The translations under genes were made by a program, and so were the position numbers. A DNA stretch of 64,000 nucleotides, taken from NCBI GenBank assembly GCA_964468435.1, contig CAYXVE010000015.1:1-64000 (forward strand), in the 5' to 3' direction. Source of the stretch: JBCCTX01 sp964468435. Lineage in GTDB: Bacteria > Bacteroidota > Bacteroidia > J057. Positions 46,665 to 55,621 of this stretch are shown here, piece after piece. A model generated the notes under the pieces. It ran no database searches and was not told the DNA's origin. It saw nothing but the letters and a program-made list of their open reading frames with translations. Each line of letters begins with the position of its first letter. The first letter of the stretch is position 1.

Positions 46665-48545
46665 ATGAAACTCACAAAACTAGGTTATGTCGTCATTTCG
46701 TGTATTGCAATACTGCAGATATCCTGTAATGATGATTTCCTCAACACAGAACCACTTGATAAGATCTCAAGTGAAGCTACCTGGGCTGATGGCCCACTTT
46801 CTGAAGCCTTTATCTATAATGTTTATTCCTTCCTGGGATATGGAGGATTTGAAGAGGAGGGACTTTCATCCATTACTGATGAAGCGATGTTTACCCATGC
46901 GGGTAGAGGTATCAATGTATTAACTGAGGCAACACTATCTCCTACTAACTTGGGTAATACGAGAATCCTACCTCAATGGGGAGAATTGTACAATGCGATC
47001 AGGCAAGCAAATATTGCTATCGACAGGCTGCCTACTTCAACCTTCGATAATGACAACCTTAGAGAGAGACTGACAGGAGAAGCTTATTTCCTGAGAGCTT
47101 ATTATTATCACCAGTTGCTCAGAGCCTATGGAGGGGTACCTATCATAGATCGTCCATACGAACTGGGCGAGGATTATTCTATCGCAAGAAATACATTTGA
47201 AGAGACTGTCAATTTTATTGTAAATGATTTGGATCAGGCAGCAGCTCTGCTGGATGGTAAGGAAGACACGCCTGGCCGTGCTACCAAAATTGCGGCTCAG
47301 GCTTTGAAAGCACGTGTGCTGAGTTACGCAGCAAGTGATCTTCATCATGCACCTACTGCACAAGCTAATTCTCCTACTTTGCAATCATATTCCAATATTG
47401 AATTAGTGGCTTATCCTGGTGGAGATCAGGCAGCACGCTGGCAGGCCGCCAAGAATGCTGCTAAAGTTGTACTTGATGCTACTACAGGCTATAAGTTGGA
47501 TCTGAATGATCCTGTATCTCCAGAAGAAGGTAGAATGAATTATCTCTCGATCGCAATGGGTGGAAAAAGTGCAGTGGGAGACCCTGCTGCTGAAGCAGAA
47601 TTGCTATTCGAACGTACGCATACACCTGAGTTTACACAGGAAAGTAACTGGCCACTGGGTGGTATCCACTTTGGTATCAACAATGGCCCCAATGGATACC
47701 GCAACTGGGCAGGCAATACGCCTATTCAGCAACTGGTAGATGATTATGAAATGATGGATGGTTCTGAATTCGACTGGAATAACCCTGACCATGCTGCAGA
47801 TCCCTATGCCGATCGCGATCCACGTTTTTATGCGACGATCTTACACGATGGTGCTGAGTGGAAGCCCAGACCGGCTGACGTAGCACCTGTTGATCCCGCA
47901 AACCAGATCCAATCAGGCTACTATGACGATGGAAATGGTGGTATCATCAATGGTATCGATACTCGTGAATCTCCTATCGAAAACTGGAATGGAAGTAGAA
48001 CTCACTATTATGTGAGAAAATTCATCGACCCAGATCCAGCACTGCCAGACAACCAGTCTAGCGCACAAGTGGTTCCCTGGCCATTCCTCCGCTATACTGA
48101 AGTTGTATTGAATTATGCTGAAGCATGTCTTGAGACAGGTGAGGAAGAAGAAGCCAGAGCATGGCTCAATAGAATCCGCTTTAGAGCAGGTATGCCTGCA
48201 ATCGATGATACGGGAAACGATCTTGTTGAACGCTATCGAAATGAGCGGAGGATTGAACTGGCGTATGAGGAACATCGCTTTTACGATGCACGTAGATGGA
48301 TGATCGCTGAAGAAACACTGGGAAGAGGTATAAAGGTTATCGATATTAAAGCTACCCTCAAGCCTGGTGCAACTCCGCTGGAACCTTACAGGCATGATAG
48401 AACGGTATATGACTATACCTATACGCCTGTAGATAATACTGAGGTCGAAACCCGTAGCTGGGATGACAAAATGTATTACATACCGATTTCCCGGGATGAA
48501 ATGCAGCGAAATGAACTATTGATCCAGAATCCTGGATATAACTAA
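46665..48545 (+). CDS. SusD/RagB-type surface lipoprotein 2 (classical type)
   Basis: This 626-residue lipoprotein is the partner of SusC 2. The lipobox is LQISC (about Cys21) and the mature start DDFLNTEPLDKISSEATW is characteristic of classical SusD. Further family blocks are LYNAIRQANIAIDRLP, LTGEAYFLRAYYYHQLLRAYGGVP and, near the end, LRYTEVVLNYAEACLETG and RRIELAYEEHRFYDARRW. It is a different SusD subgroup from SusD 1. A hairpin terminator follows, close in front of the next propeller gene. The ligand cannot be predicted. Confidence 0.95.
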   Translation: MKLTKLGYVVISCIAILQISCNDDFLNTEPLDKISSEATWADGPLSEAFIYNVYSFLGYGGFEEEGLSSITDEAMFTHAGRGINVLTEATLSPTNLGNTRILPQWGELYNAIRQANIAIDRLPTSTFDNDNLRERLTGEAYFLRAYYYHQLLRAYGGVPIIDRPYELGEDYSIARNTFEETVNFIVNDLDQAAALLDGKEDTPGRATKIAAQALKARVLSYAASDLHHAPTAQANSPTLQSYSNIELVAYPGGDQAARWQAAKNAAKVVLDATTGYKLDLNDPVSPEEGRMNYLSIAMGGKSAVGDPAAEAELLFERTHTPEFTQESNWPLGGIHFGINNGPNGYRNWAGNTPIQQLVDDYEMMDGSEFDWNNPDHAADPYADRDPRFYATILHDGAEWKPRPADVAPVDPANQIQSGYYDDGNGGIINGIDTRESPIENWNGSRTHYYVRKFIDPDPALPDNQSSAQVVPWPFLRYTEVVLNYAEACLETGEEEEARAWLNRIRFRAGMPAIDDTGNDLVERYRNERRIELAYEEHRFYDARRWMIAEETLGRGIKVIDIKATLKPGATPLEPYRHDRTVYDYTYTPVDNTEVETRSWDDKMYYIPISRDEMQRNELLIQNPGYN

Positions 48546-48578
48546 TCATACCTGATTATATTTTTGGATACTACTATG

Positions 48579-48614
48579 AAAAAATCTATCTCCATTATTG
48601 GAGATAGGTTTTTT
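48579..48614 (+). terminator. Rho-independent terminator or attenuator after SusD 2
   Basis: AAAAAATCTATCTCC pairs with GGAGATAGGTTTTTT around a six-base loop (ATTATT). It lies 33 bases after the SusD stop and only 17 bases before the next ATG, so it may lower rather than end transcription into the downstream genes. Confidence 0.75.
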
Positions 48615-48631
48615 CCGTTTTAAATTCTATT

Positions 48632-51600
48632 ATGATTTATAAGTTATCTCTGCACTGTATTGCCGGAATCGTCATGGGGGTTGTTCTTACAGGTTGCAAT
48701 CAGGAACAAGAAACTCAGACGACTGCTCCCCAACCCGTGGTTGAGCAGAAACCTGCTTTATTTTCGCTTCTTTCCCCTAATGAGACAGGTGTAGAATTTC
48801 AAAATGCACTCCAGGAAGGCTTAAATACCAATATTCTCATGTATGAATATTTTTACAATGGAGGAGGAGTTGCTGTTGGTGATGTCAATGGAGATAGTTT
48901 GATAGACCTGTATTTTACTTCCAACATGCGGGAAAATCAGCTGTATCTCAATCAGGGAAACATGAAGTTCCGCGAAGTGGGTGAAATATCGGGAGTTGCT
49001 GCCCGGAAGGGGCCCTGGAAGACCGGTGCCACTATGGTGGATATTAATGGAGACCAAAAGCTGGACATCTACCTATGCTATTCTGGGGCTTTGCCTCCGG
49101 AGAAGCGCAAAAATGAACTGTATGTCAATCAGGGCAATAATGATCAAGGCATTCCAGTTTTCCGGGAAGAAGCTGAAACCTACGGACTAGCCAGTCCGGC
49201 ATTTAGTAATCAGGGCTTCTTCCTGGACTACGATCGCGATGGAGACCTGGATATGTTGTTGCTCAACCACAATCCTAAATCTTTACCTGTACTAAATGAA
49301 ACGAAAACGGTAGAATTACTCAAACAGGACGATCCGCTCAGTGGCCTGAGATTGTACAGACAGGATCATGAGGTTTTTCAGGATATTACCACCCAAGCGG
49401 AGATCGTCGGTTCGGGATTGAGTTATGGGTTGGGACTGGGAATCACGGATATCAATCAGGATGGATGGCCTGACTTTTACCTCTCCAACGACTACGACAT
49501 TCCCGATTATCTCTATATCAACAATCAGGACGGAACTTTTACCGATCAACTACAGGAATGCATGGGACACAATAGCCATTTCTCCATGGGAAATGATATC
49601 GCAGATATCAACAATGATGGCCTTCAAGATATCATTACCCTGGATATGCTTCCCGAAGACAATCGCAGACAGAAGCTGCTGATGGCTCCTGACAATTATG
49701 CCAAGTTTGACTTGAATCTCCGCAATGGATTCCATTATCAGTATATGCGCAATATGCTTCAGCTCAACAATGGCAATGGGACATTCAGCGAGATCGGACA
49801 GCTCGCAGGTATTTCGAATACAGACTGGAGCTGGGCAGCTTTGCTGATGGATTATGACAATGATGGATGGAAAGACCTATATATCACCAACGGGTATTAC
49901 CGCGATTATACCAACTTGGATTTCATCAACTACATGGACCGCTTCGTACAATCCAAGGGCCGGCTGGTACGTGAAGACGTACTGCAACTGATCAGTCAGA
50001 TGCCTTCTTCCGACATCGTCAACTATATGTTCTCCAATAATCAGGGGTATCGTTTTAATAATCAAACTTACTCTTGGGGATTTGGACAGCCTTCCAATAG
50101 CAATGGCGCAGCATATGCAGATCTGGATAACGATGGTGATCTCGATCTGGTCGTCAATAATATCAATAAACGCGCATTCATTTACCAGAATAAGGCTCGT
50201 GAACTAACCCAGAATCATTTTTTACAGGTAAGACTCAAAGGAGGAAAACAAAATACGCAGGGACTAGGTGCTACAGTTGAACTGATCAGTGATGGTCAGG
50301 TACAAAAAATAGAGCAGTATAATGCTCGCGGATACCTGTCATCTGTATCGCCAGTTATTCATTTTGGTTTGGGGATGAAGACTACCATTGATACCCTCAA
50401 GGTAACGTGGATAAGTGGTAAAATTGAGATTCTTACAGATGTGTCTGTAGATCAGGTGATCGTATTCGAAGAGCAAAATGCAGGCAGGCTTCGACTCCAG
50501 CATTCCCGTCCGGAACCATTATTTGTAGAAGTATCTTCTGAAATCGACTTTCAACATAGCAGTGTAGATATCAATGATTTTGACAGGCAGCCACTATTAA
50601 TCCAGGAATTATCCAATACTGGACCATGCATAGCTGAGGCAGATGTCAATGGGGATGGACTGGAGGATCTATATGTTGGCGGAGCCATGGGACAGAGTGC
50701 TGCTTTATATGTTCAGGCAGGAGGCGATTCATTCACGAGAATAAATATCGCATCATTCGAATCCGACAGGCAATTTGTGGATGCGGATGCCGCTTTTTTG
50801 GATGCAAATGGAGATGGGCATCCAGATCTGTATGTAGCCAGTGGTGGATACCACGATTTTCAGCCAGGAGATCAACGATTGAATGACAGATTATATCTCA
50901 ACGATGGGCAGGGCAACTTCAGGAGAAGTGATGAAGCCCTCCCGGCTATGTCTGTAAGCAAGGGCTGTGTGGCTGTTAATGATATCAATGGAGATGGATA
51001 TGATGATCTCTTCGTTGGAGGAAGGGTAATACCAGGACGTTATCCGGAAACCCCTCAGAGTTTTCTGTTGATCAACGATGGTAAGGGTAATTTTACCAAT
51101 GATATACAATCCATTGCACCAGAGTTGGAGAAAATCGGTATGGTCACAGATGCTAAGTGGGTGGATATGAATCAGGATGGCAATAGGGAGTTGATTGTAG
51201 TAGGGGAGTGGATGGCCTTTCAAGTTTGGAAAATGGATCAAAGCAAACTAGTGAATCAGACTGCGGAATATCTGGGAAAGGAGTACAAAGGATGGTGGAA
51301 CTATATAGCTGTAGAGGATATCAATAATGATGGATTGCCAGATATTCTAGCAGGGAATATGGGTACCAATACTCAGTTTCAGGTTTCAGACCAGGAGCCA
51401 GTAGAAATGTTTTATGATGACTTTGACAACAATGGTTCTGTAGATCCTATTTTCTGTTACTACATACAGGGCACAAGTTATCCTTATGTCACACGAGATG
51501 AAATGCTGAGGCAATTGGTCAGTCTCAAATCCCGTTTTACGAGCTATCAGCATTTTGCTGATGTTACACTTAATGATATCTTTGAACTTAAAACTCTGAA

Positions 51601-52009
51601 TAAAGCTGGACATCTACTAGCCAATCACATGGAGACCACGCTTTTTCTCAGTAATACAGATAAAACCTGGAGGCCTGCAGAATTGCCAATTGAAGCGCAA
51701 TTTGCGCCAGTGTGTGCAGTAACTATGATGGACTATAACCAGGATGGGTATGTAGATATGCTCCTATGTGGTAATAACAGTAAACTTAAGCTTAGGTTGG
51801 GTAAGATGGATGCCAATTATGGGATGTTATTCAGAGGAGATGGAAAGGGAGGCTTCAAATATATTATACAAGCCCGCTCAGGGTTTAATGTGAGAGGTGA
51901 TGTACGTAGTATTGTGCAGATAGGCAACCAGTTGGTATTTGGTATCAATCACAGCAAGGCAATTACCTATGAACTGAATAAATTAGAAATGACATTGTCT
52001 TCAAAATAA
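48632..52009 (+). CDS. FG-GAP/UnbV double beta-propeller lipoprotein 3
   Basis: This 1125-residue lipoprotein (lipobox VLTGC, about Cys22) is the third large propeller of the locus. Propeller 1 (about 40-510) has DVNGDSLIDLYF, DINGDQKLDIYL, DYDRDGDLDMLLLNHN and DYDNDGWKDLYI. The UnbV segment (about 525-610) has QGLGATVELI and ARGYLSSVSPVIHFGLG. Propeller 2 (about 640-1110) has DVNGDGLEDLYVGG and DINGDGYDDLFVGG. The many Asp-rich loops should bind calcium. A hairpin terminator stands directly upstream and no promoter is seen between, so expression may depend on read-through from SusCD. Eight bases separate it from the haloperoxidase gene, so those two are in one operon. Confidence 0.87.
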   Translation: MIYKLSLHCIAGIVMGVVLTGCNQEQETQTTAPQPVVEQKPALFSLLSPNETGVEFQNALQEGLNTNILMYEYFYNGGGVAVGDVNGDSLIDLYFTSNMRENQLYLNQGNMKFREVGEISGVAARKGPWKTGATMVDINGDQKLDIYLCYSGALPPEKRKNELYVNQGNNDQGIPVFREEAETYGLASPAFSNQGFFLDYDRDGDLDMLLLNHNPKSLPVLNETKTVELLKQDDPLSGLRLYRQDHEVFQDITTQAEIVGSGLSYGLGLGITDINQDGWPDFYLSNDYDIPDYLYINNQDGTFTDQLQECMGHNSHFSMGNDIADINNDGLQDIITLDMLPEDNRRQKLLMAPDNYAKFDLNLRNGFHYQYMRNMLQLNNGNGTFSEIGQLAGISNTDWSWAALLMDYDNDGWKDLYITNGYYRDYTNLDFINYMDRFVQSKGRLVREDVLQLISQMPSSDIVNYMFSNNQGYRFNNQTYSWGFGQPSNSNGAAYADLDNDGDLDLVVNNINKRAFIYQNKARELTQNHFLQVRLKGGKQNTQGLGATVELISDGQVQKIEQYNARGYLSSVSPVIHFGLGMKTTIDTLKVTWISGKIEILTDVSVDQVIVFEEQNAGRLRLQHSRPEPLFVEVSSEIDFQHSSVDINDFDRQPLLIQELSNTGPCIAEADVNGDGLEDLYVGGAMGQSAALYVQAGGDSFTRINIASFESDRQFVDADAAFLDANGDGHPDLYVASGGYHDFQPGDQRLNDRLYLNDGQGNFRRSDEALPAMSVSKGCVAVNDINGDGYDDLFVGGRVIPGRYPETPQSFLLINDGKGNFTNDIQSIAPELEKIGMVTDAKWVDMNQDGNRELIVVGEWMAFQVWKMDQSKLVNQTAEYLGKEYKGWWNYIAVEDINNDGLPDILAGNMGTNTQFQVSDQEPVEMFYDDFDNNGSVDPIFCYYIQGTSYPYVTRDEMLRQLVSLKSRFTSYQHFADVTLNDIFELKTLNKAGHLLANHMETTLFLSNTDKTWRPAELPIEAQFAPVCAVTMMDYNQDGYVDMLLCGNNSKLKLRLGKMDANYGMLFRGDGKGGFKYIIQARSGFNVRGDVRSIVQIGNQLVFGINHSKAITYELNKLEMTLSSK

Positions 52010-52017
52010 TTGCTGCA

Positions 52018-53370
52018 ATGAGGATTTTATTACGATTTACGCTATTTGCGATGCTGTTGGGGTTGTTCACAGACTGTGAGACTGATTTGAGAACATACAC
52101 AGCCCAAGAGGTTGCTACTGGATGGGCAGAGATGTCACTGTATATTACCCAGTATACCCCATCCAATTCTCCTACCTATGCCTCCCGTTGTTTGGGTTAT
52201 ATCGGTCTGACCATGTACGAGTCAGTCGTACATAGCGATACTTCTTATCAGTCTCTGGCGGGCCAGCTCAATGGGCTTGAGACGCTACCACTACCTGAAG
52301 AAGGTGCTGAATACGATTGGGTATTGGCTATGAATGCGGCACAAGCATACATCATGGACAGTATCTACAATCAGACTTCAGACATCAACAAGCGAAAGAT
52401 GGATTCGTTAGAGAATGAATTTTATCGCTCTTTCAGTAGCAGGGTCTCTGTCCATGATATTATTGAAAGGTCTGTGAAATATGGTCAGGCAGTAGCAGCA
52501 GCAATCTACGATTGGTCCAAAACTGATGGGGGCCACAGGGGGTATCTGAGAAATTTTGACAAAGATATGGTACATCCTGAGAGACCCGGTTCATGGAAGC
52601 CCCCGCTCTACGCGCAGTCCTTTAGCCATCATCCCCTACATCCACATTGGGGCGAGAACAGAACCTTTCTTACACAAAATGAATCGATACCCATACCAGA
52701 GATGATCCCGTATGACACAGTTCCTGGCTCACCCTACTATAAGGAGTTCCGGCAGGTATATGAAAGAGACTTCGAGTTGACCCAGGAAGAAAAAGAGATT
52801 GCCATCTGGTGGGGGGACGATCCGGATGAGACTTTTACACCAGCTGGGCATTCATATTACATAGCTACAATTGCCATCAAAAAGAAACAGCCTCCCTTGA
52901 TCAAGTGTTCAGAGACCTATGCCCGAGTAGGTATGGCAGTAGCAGATGCTTTCATCAAATGCTGGAAGTGGAAATATCACTTTTTCTCAGAGCGTCCCAA
53001 CACATTTATTCCACAATTTATTGATCAGGAATGGGAATCTTTCTGGCCTGATCCCCCTTTCCCTGCATTTCCATCTGGTCATGCCATACAGGCAGCAGCA
53101 GCAGCAGCTGTACTAGAAGACCTGTATGGGCAGTCATTTACCTTTGTGGATAGCTCGCATGTAGGTCGCCAACGCGATGAACTGAGAGATGTAGATTTTA
53201 AAGAAAGATCTTTTGAAACATTCTGGGGAGTAGCACAGGAAACAGCAGACTCCCGCTTTTATGGGGGGATTCATACACCACAAGACAATCATGTAGGGCT
53301 AGAAAATGGACGAAGGATCGCCAGAAATGTCCATGAACTCAAATGGAAAAAAGACCGGATTACATCATGA
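52018..53370 (+). CDS. Vanadium-dependent haloperoxidase-type lipoprotein (PAP2 superfamily)
   Basis: The protein carries the full vanadate/phosphate-binding signature of vanadium haloperoxidases: K-x6-R-P (Lys319 to Pro327, KYHFFSERP), PSGH at 352-355 with the catalytic histidine His355, and S-R-x5-H-x3-D (Ser412, Arg413, His419, Asp423 in SRFYGGIHTPQD). Such enzymes use hydrogen peroxide to oxidise chloride, bromide or iodide; bacterial relatives from marine Bacteroidota include iodoperoxidases. The 450-residue length fits that group. The gap between PSGH and SR is 56 residues, slightly longer than the usual range. A lipobox-like FTDC (Cys20) suggests a lipid-anchored exported enzyme. PAP2-type phosphatases share parts of this site, so phosphatase activity is the main alternative. 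The gene is coupled to the next by ATGA. Confidence 0.85.
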   Translation: MRILLRFTLFAMLLGLFTDCETDLRTYTAQEVATGWAEMSLYITQYTPSNSPTYASRCLGYIGLTMYESVVHSDTSYQSLAGQLNGLETLPLPEEGAEYDWVLAMNAAQAYIMDSIYNQTSDINKRKMDSLENEFYRSFSSRVSVHDIIERSVKYGQAVAAAIYDWSKTDGGHRGYLRNFDKDMVHPERPGSWKPPLYAQSFSHHPLHPHWGENRTFLTQNESIPIPEMIPYDTVPGSPYYKEFRQVYERDFELTQEEKEIAIWWGDDPDETFTPAGHSYYIATIAIKKKQPPLIKCSETYARVGMAVADAFIKCWKWKYHFFSERPNTFIPQFIDQEWESFWPDPPFPAFPSGHAIQAAAAAAVLEDLYGQSFTFVDSSHVGRQRDELRDVDFKERSFETFWGVAQETADSRFYGGIHTPQDNHVGLENGRRIARNVHELKWKKDRITS

Positions 53371-55088
53371 ATGCAACCCTTTTCTTTCGTACAGGACTCA
53401 CCGTAGCCGCGATGAGCCTGCAGGTGTTCACCTTGCAAGGTCAGCCTCATTTTACAGAAGTAACAGATTCAGCAGGTATAGATCATCAGTTTGAGGTATA
53501 TGAAGGAATGTTTGGAGGAGGTGCTTGCGTATTTGACCTGAATAAAGATGGATATCAGGACTTGTATATTACCAGTGGGATGCAGGAAGATGTGCTATAT
53601 CTGAATAACGGTAACGGCACTTTTGAAAATATTTATGAAGGGTCTGGAATGGAGGTAACGCGGAGATATGTAACGCAGGGCGTAGTAGGGGCAGATGTAA
53701 ATCGGGATGGTTGGGTGGATCTGTTTATCACAACGATTACTACCAAAGACAGCACGAAGCGCATTCCCAGAGCTCGGAATCTTTTTTTTCTTAATAATGG
53801 AGATAACACATTTACGAATGCGACAGAGAAGTACAGAATGGCTGAACTGAATTCATTCAGCACAGGTGCAAATTTCGGGGATTTCAATGCCGATGGATAT
53901 CCCGATCTGTATGTAGGAAATTACTTTCGCAATTATGAAGGAGAGCTTACCTATATCAATGATGCTACCATCGTAAGTGCCAATCAAACTTCGGAGGGGT
54001 ATTTATTGGAGAATATCAAGGGGAAATATTTCAAGAATGTATATGAGGAGTATGGGCTGGATTATAAGGGCTATGGGTTTGGAGGTGTCTTTACAGATTT
54101 TGATAATGATGGGGATCAGGATCTATTTGTCAATCACGACTTTGGATATAAGGCGACTCCCAATTTTCTTCTGGAAAATCAATATCCCCAAAAGTTTTTT
54201 AAAGACGTGAGTGAAAAATACGATATGGATCTCAAGATCAACTCCATGGGAACTGCTGTGGGGGATTATGATAATAATGGTGTTATGGACTATTATATGA
54301 CCAATATCAAGTTCAACTATTTCATGGTCAGTCTAGGCTTGGGTGAGCCCTATGAAAACAAGCTCAAGGAATTTGGGATGAACATCCTGACGATCAGTTG
54401 GGGAGCAAATTTTGCCGATTTTGATCAAGATGGAGATCTGGATCTTTTCGTTGCCAATGGAGATCTCAATCCCAACGATGTGCCCATGGGGGATTTTTAC
54501 TGGGATAATGAAGATGGGATTTTTACGGAAAAAGCGATGGAAAAAGGGGTACAGGATTATGGAATTGGGCGTGGTTCAGTGGTATTTGATCTGGAAAACG
54601 ATGGGGATCTGGATTTGCTGGTGGTGAATCAGAAGCCAGTATTTGATTATCCGGTTTCGACAGTAACCCGTCTTTACAGAAATGAAGCTACAAATGGTAA
54701 TTGGCTTAAAGTAGCATTGAAAGGAATAGAAGCTGAGCCTCAGGGCCTTGGTTCCAGGGTAGAAGTCGTTGCAGATAACCTGAGGATGATCCGGGAAATA
54801 GATGGTGGAGGTTCCAGCCATTTATCTCAGAATTCTACGATAGCACATTTTGGGTTGGGTAATGCCAGCATGGTGGATTCAGTGATTGTTAAATGGACTG
54901 GAGGCAAGAAGCAGCTACTTACAGATCAGACCGTCAATCAATTGATAGTGATGGAAGAAGATGTTTCTCCTAATCAAGGACTGAACATTAATTATATTTT
55001 GAGTATCCTGGTGAGTTTTTCTATCCTTGTCCTACTTATCTGGTTGATGAAACAGAGCAAAGGACTGCGAAAAAATAAGCCTGAATAG
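53367..55088 (+). CDS. CRTAC1-like FG-GAP/UnbV protein with C-terminal membrane helix
   Basis: From the ATG at 53367, which overlaps the haloperoxidase stop codon (ATGA), the protein has 573 residues; the frame is open a little further upstream, inside the haloperoxidase gene. A signal peptide ends near TLQGQ. One propeller (DLNKDGYQDLYITSG, DVNRDGWVDLFI, DFDNDGDQDLFV, DFDQDGDLDLFVANG) is followed by an ASPIC/UnbV module (QGLGSRVEVV, GGGSSHLSQNSTIAHFGLG, VIVKWTGGKKQLL). It ends with a transmembrane helix (YILSILVSFSILVLLIWLM) and a short basic tail, so it is membrane-anchored from its C-terminus. The tight coupling to the haloperoxidase suggests a partner or anchor for it; this is inference. 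Confidence 0.85.
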   Translation: MNATLFFRTGLTVAAMSLQVFTLQGQPHFTEVTDSAGIDHQFEVYEGMFGGGACVFDLNKDGYQDLYITSGMQEDVLYLNNGNGTFENIYEGSGMEVTRRYVTQGVVGADVNRDGWVDLFITTITTKDSTKRIPRARNLFFLNNGDNTFTNATEKYRMAELNSFSTGANFGDFNADGYPDLYVGNYFRNYEGELTYINDATIVSANQTSEGYLLENIKGKYFKNVYEEYGLDYKGYGFGGVFTDFDNDGDQDLFVNHDFGYKATPNFLLENQYPQKFFKDVSEKYDMDLKINSMGTAVGDYDNNGVMDYYMTNIKFNYFMVSLGLGEPYENKLKEFGMNILTISWGANFADFDQDGDLDLFVANGDLNPNDVPMGDFYWDNEDGIFTEKAMEKGVQDYGIGRGSVVFDLENDGDLDLLVVNQKPVFDYPVSTVTRLYRNEATNGNWLKVALKGIEAEPQGLGSRVEVVADNLRMIREIDGGGSSHLSQNSTIAHFGLGNASMVDSVIVKWTGGKKQLLTDQTVNQLIVMEEDVSPNQGLNINYILSILVSFSILVLLIWLMKQSKGLRKNKPE

Positions 55089-55093
55089 ATTGG

Positions 55094-55127
55094 TAGTTTC
55101 TGTCTGATTATTTAGCGACAGTAACTA
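55094..55127 (+). terminator. Possible terminator after the haloperoxidase operon
   Basis: TAGTTTCTGTC pairs with GACAGTAACTA (one mismatch, 12-base loop), six bases after the stop. The following T-run is weak, so it may only stabilise the 3' end. Confidence 0.4.
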
Positions 55128-55521
55128 TTTGATGCTTTGATATTATCTATTCAATTCATTGCATAAAAAAACTAATTTAAAATTACAATAGGTAACTGCA
55201 CATTTTTGTTAATACTTCTCTTGTCATCTTACATCTTCATAAAAGTACGGGATCAATGTAAGGTTTTGAAGCTTTTATTAAGAATTCATATGATTTTTAC
55301 TAAATCCAAATAGTTCATATTTCTAAAGCAGAATAAACAATTACTCGTTATATTGATTTTAAATATATGATTATCAATTGTTTTTAGGTATTTTTTAAAA
55401 AGCTTTCCATTCGGGTTGATGGATATTGGATTTATTGGCCCATAATCACACCCTTTAAGATACGTTATAAATATAAAATATTCCCCGCAATAAAAACCAA
55501 AACGTATAAATGTTTCTGTTA

Positions 55522-55551
55522 TTGAAAATTGTTCTTACAAGATACATTTTG
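55522..55551 (+). promoter_or_regulatory. Possible promoter of the malectin protein gene
   Basis: TTG at 55522-55524 is followed after 18 bases by TACATTTTG, one base longer than TAnnTTTG. It lies about 70 bases before the ATG. The surrounding DNA is AT-rich, so a chance match is possible. Confidence 0.35.
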
Positions 55552-55621
55552 TTGAGACGATTCCCGTTTTATAGTTGAGTGTAAATGATCTTATGGAAAC
55601 TTTCAACTATAATTAATATCT

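Larger units (their letters stand above)
55089..55621. other. AT-rich intergenic region before the malectin protein gene
   Basis: This 533-base stretch is strongly AT-rich with no recognisable gene. It starts with a hairpin (55094-55127) that may end the upstream operon, and a promoter-like element lies at 55522-55551 about 70 bases before the next ATG. Confidence 0.5.

Noticed and set aside
47913..48395. Antisense open frame of 160 codons inside SusD 2
   Set aside because: The plus strand encodes conserved SusD blocks throughout; the antisense reading has no family resemblance.
29041..55088. Propeller proteins as integrin-like or PQQ dehydrogenase enzymes
   Set aside because: FG-GAP loops are present, but I see no transmembrane integrin architecture and no PQQ-dehydrogenase catalytic residues; binding/scaffold proteins of unknown function is as far as the sequence goes.
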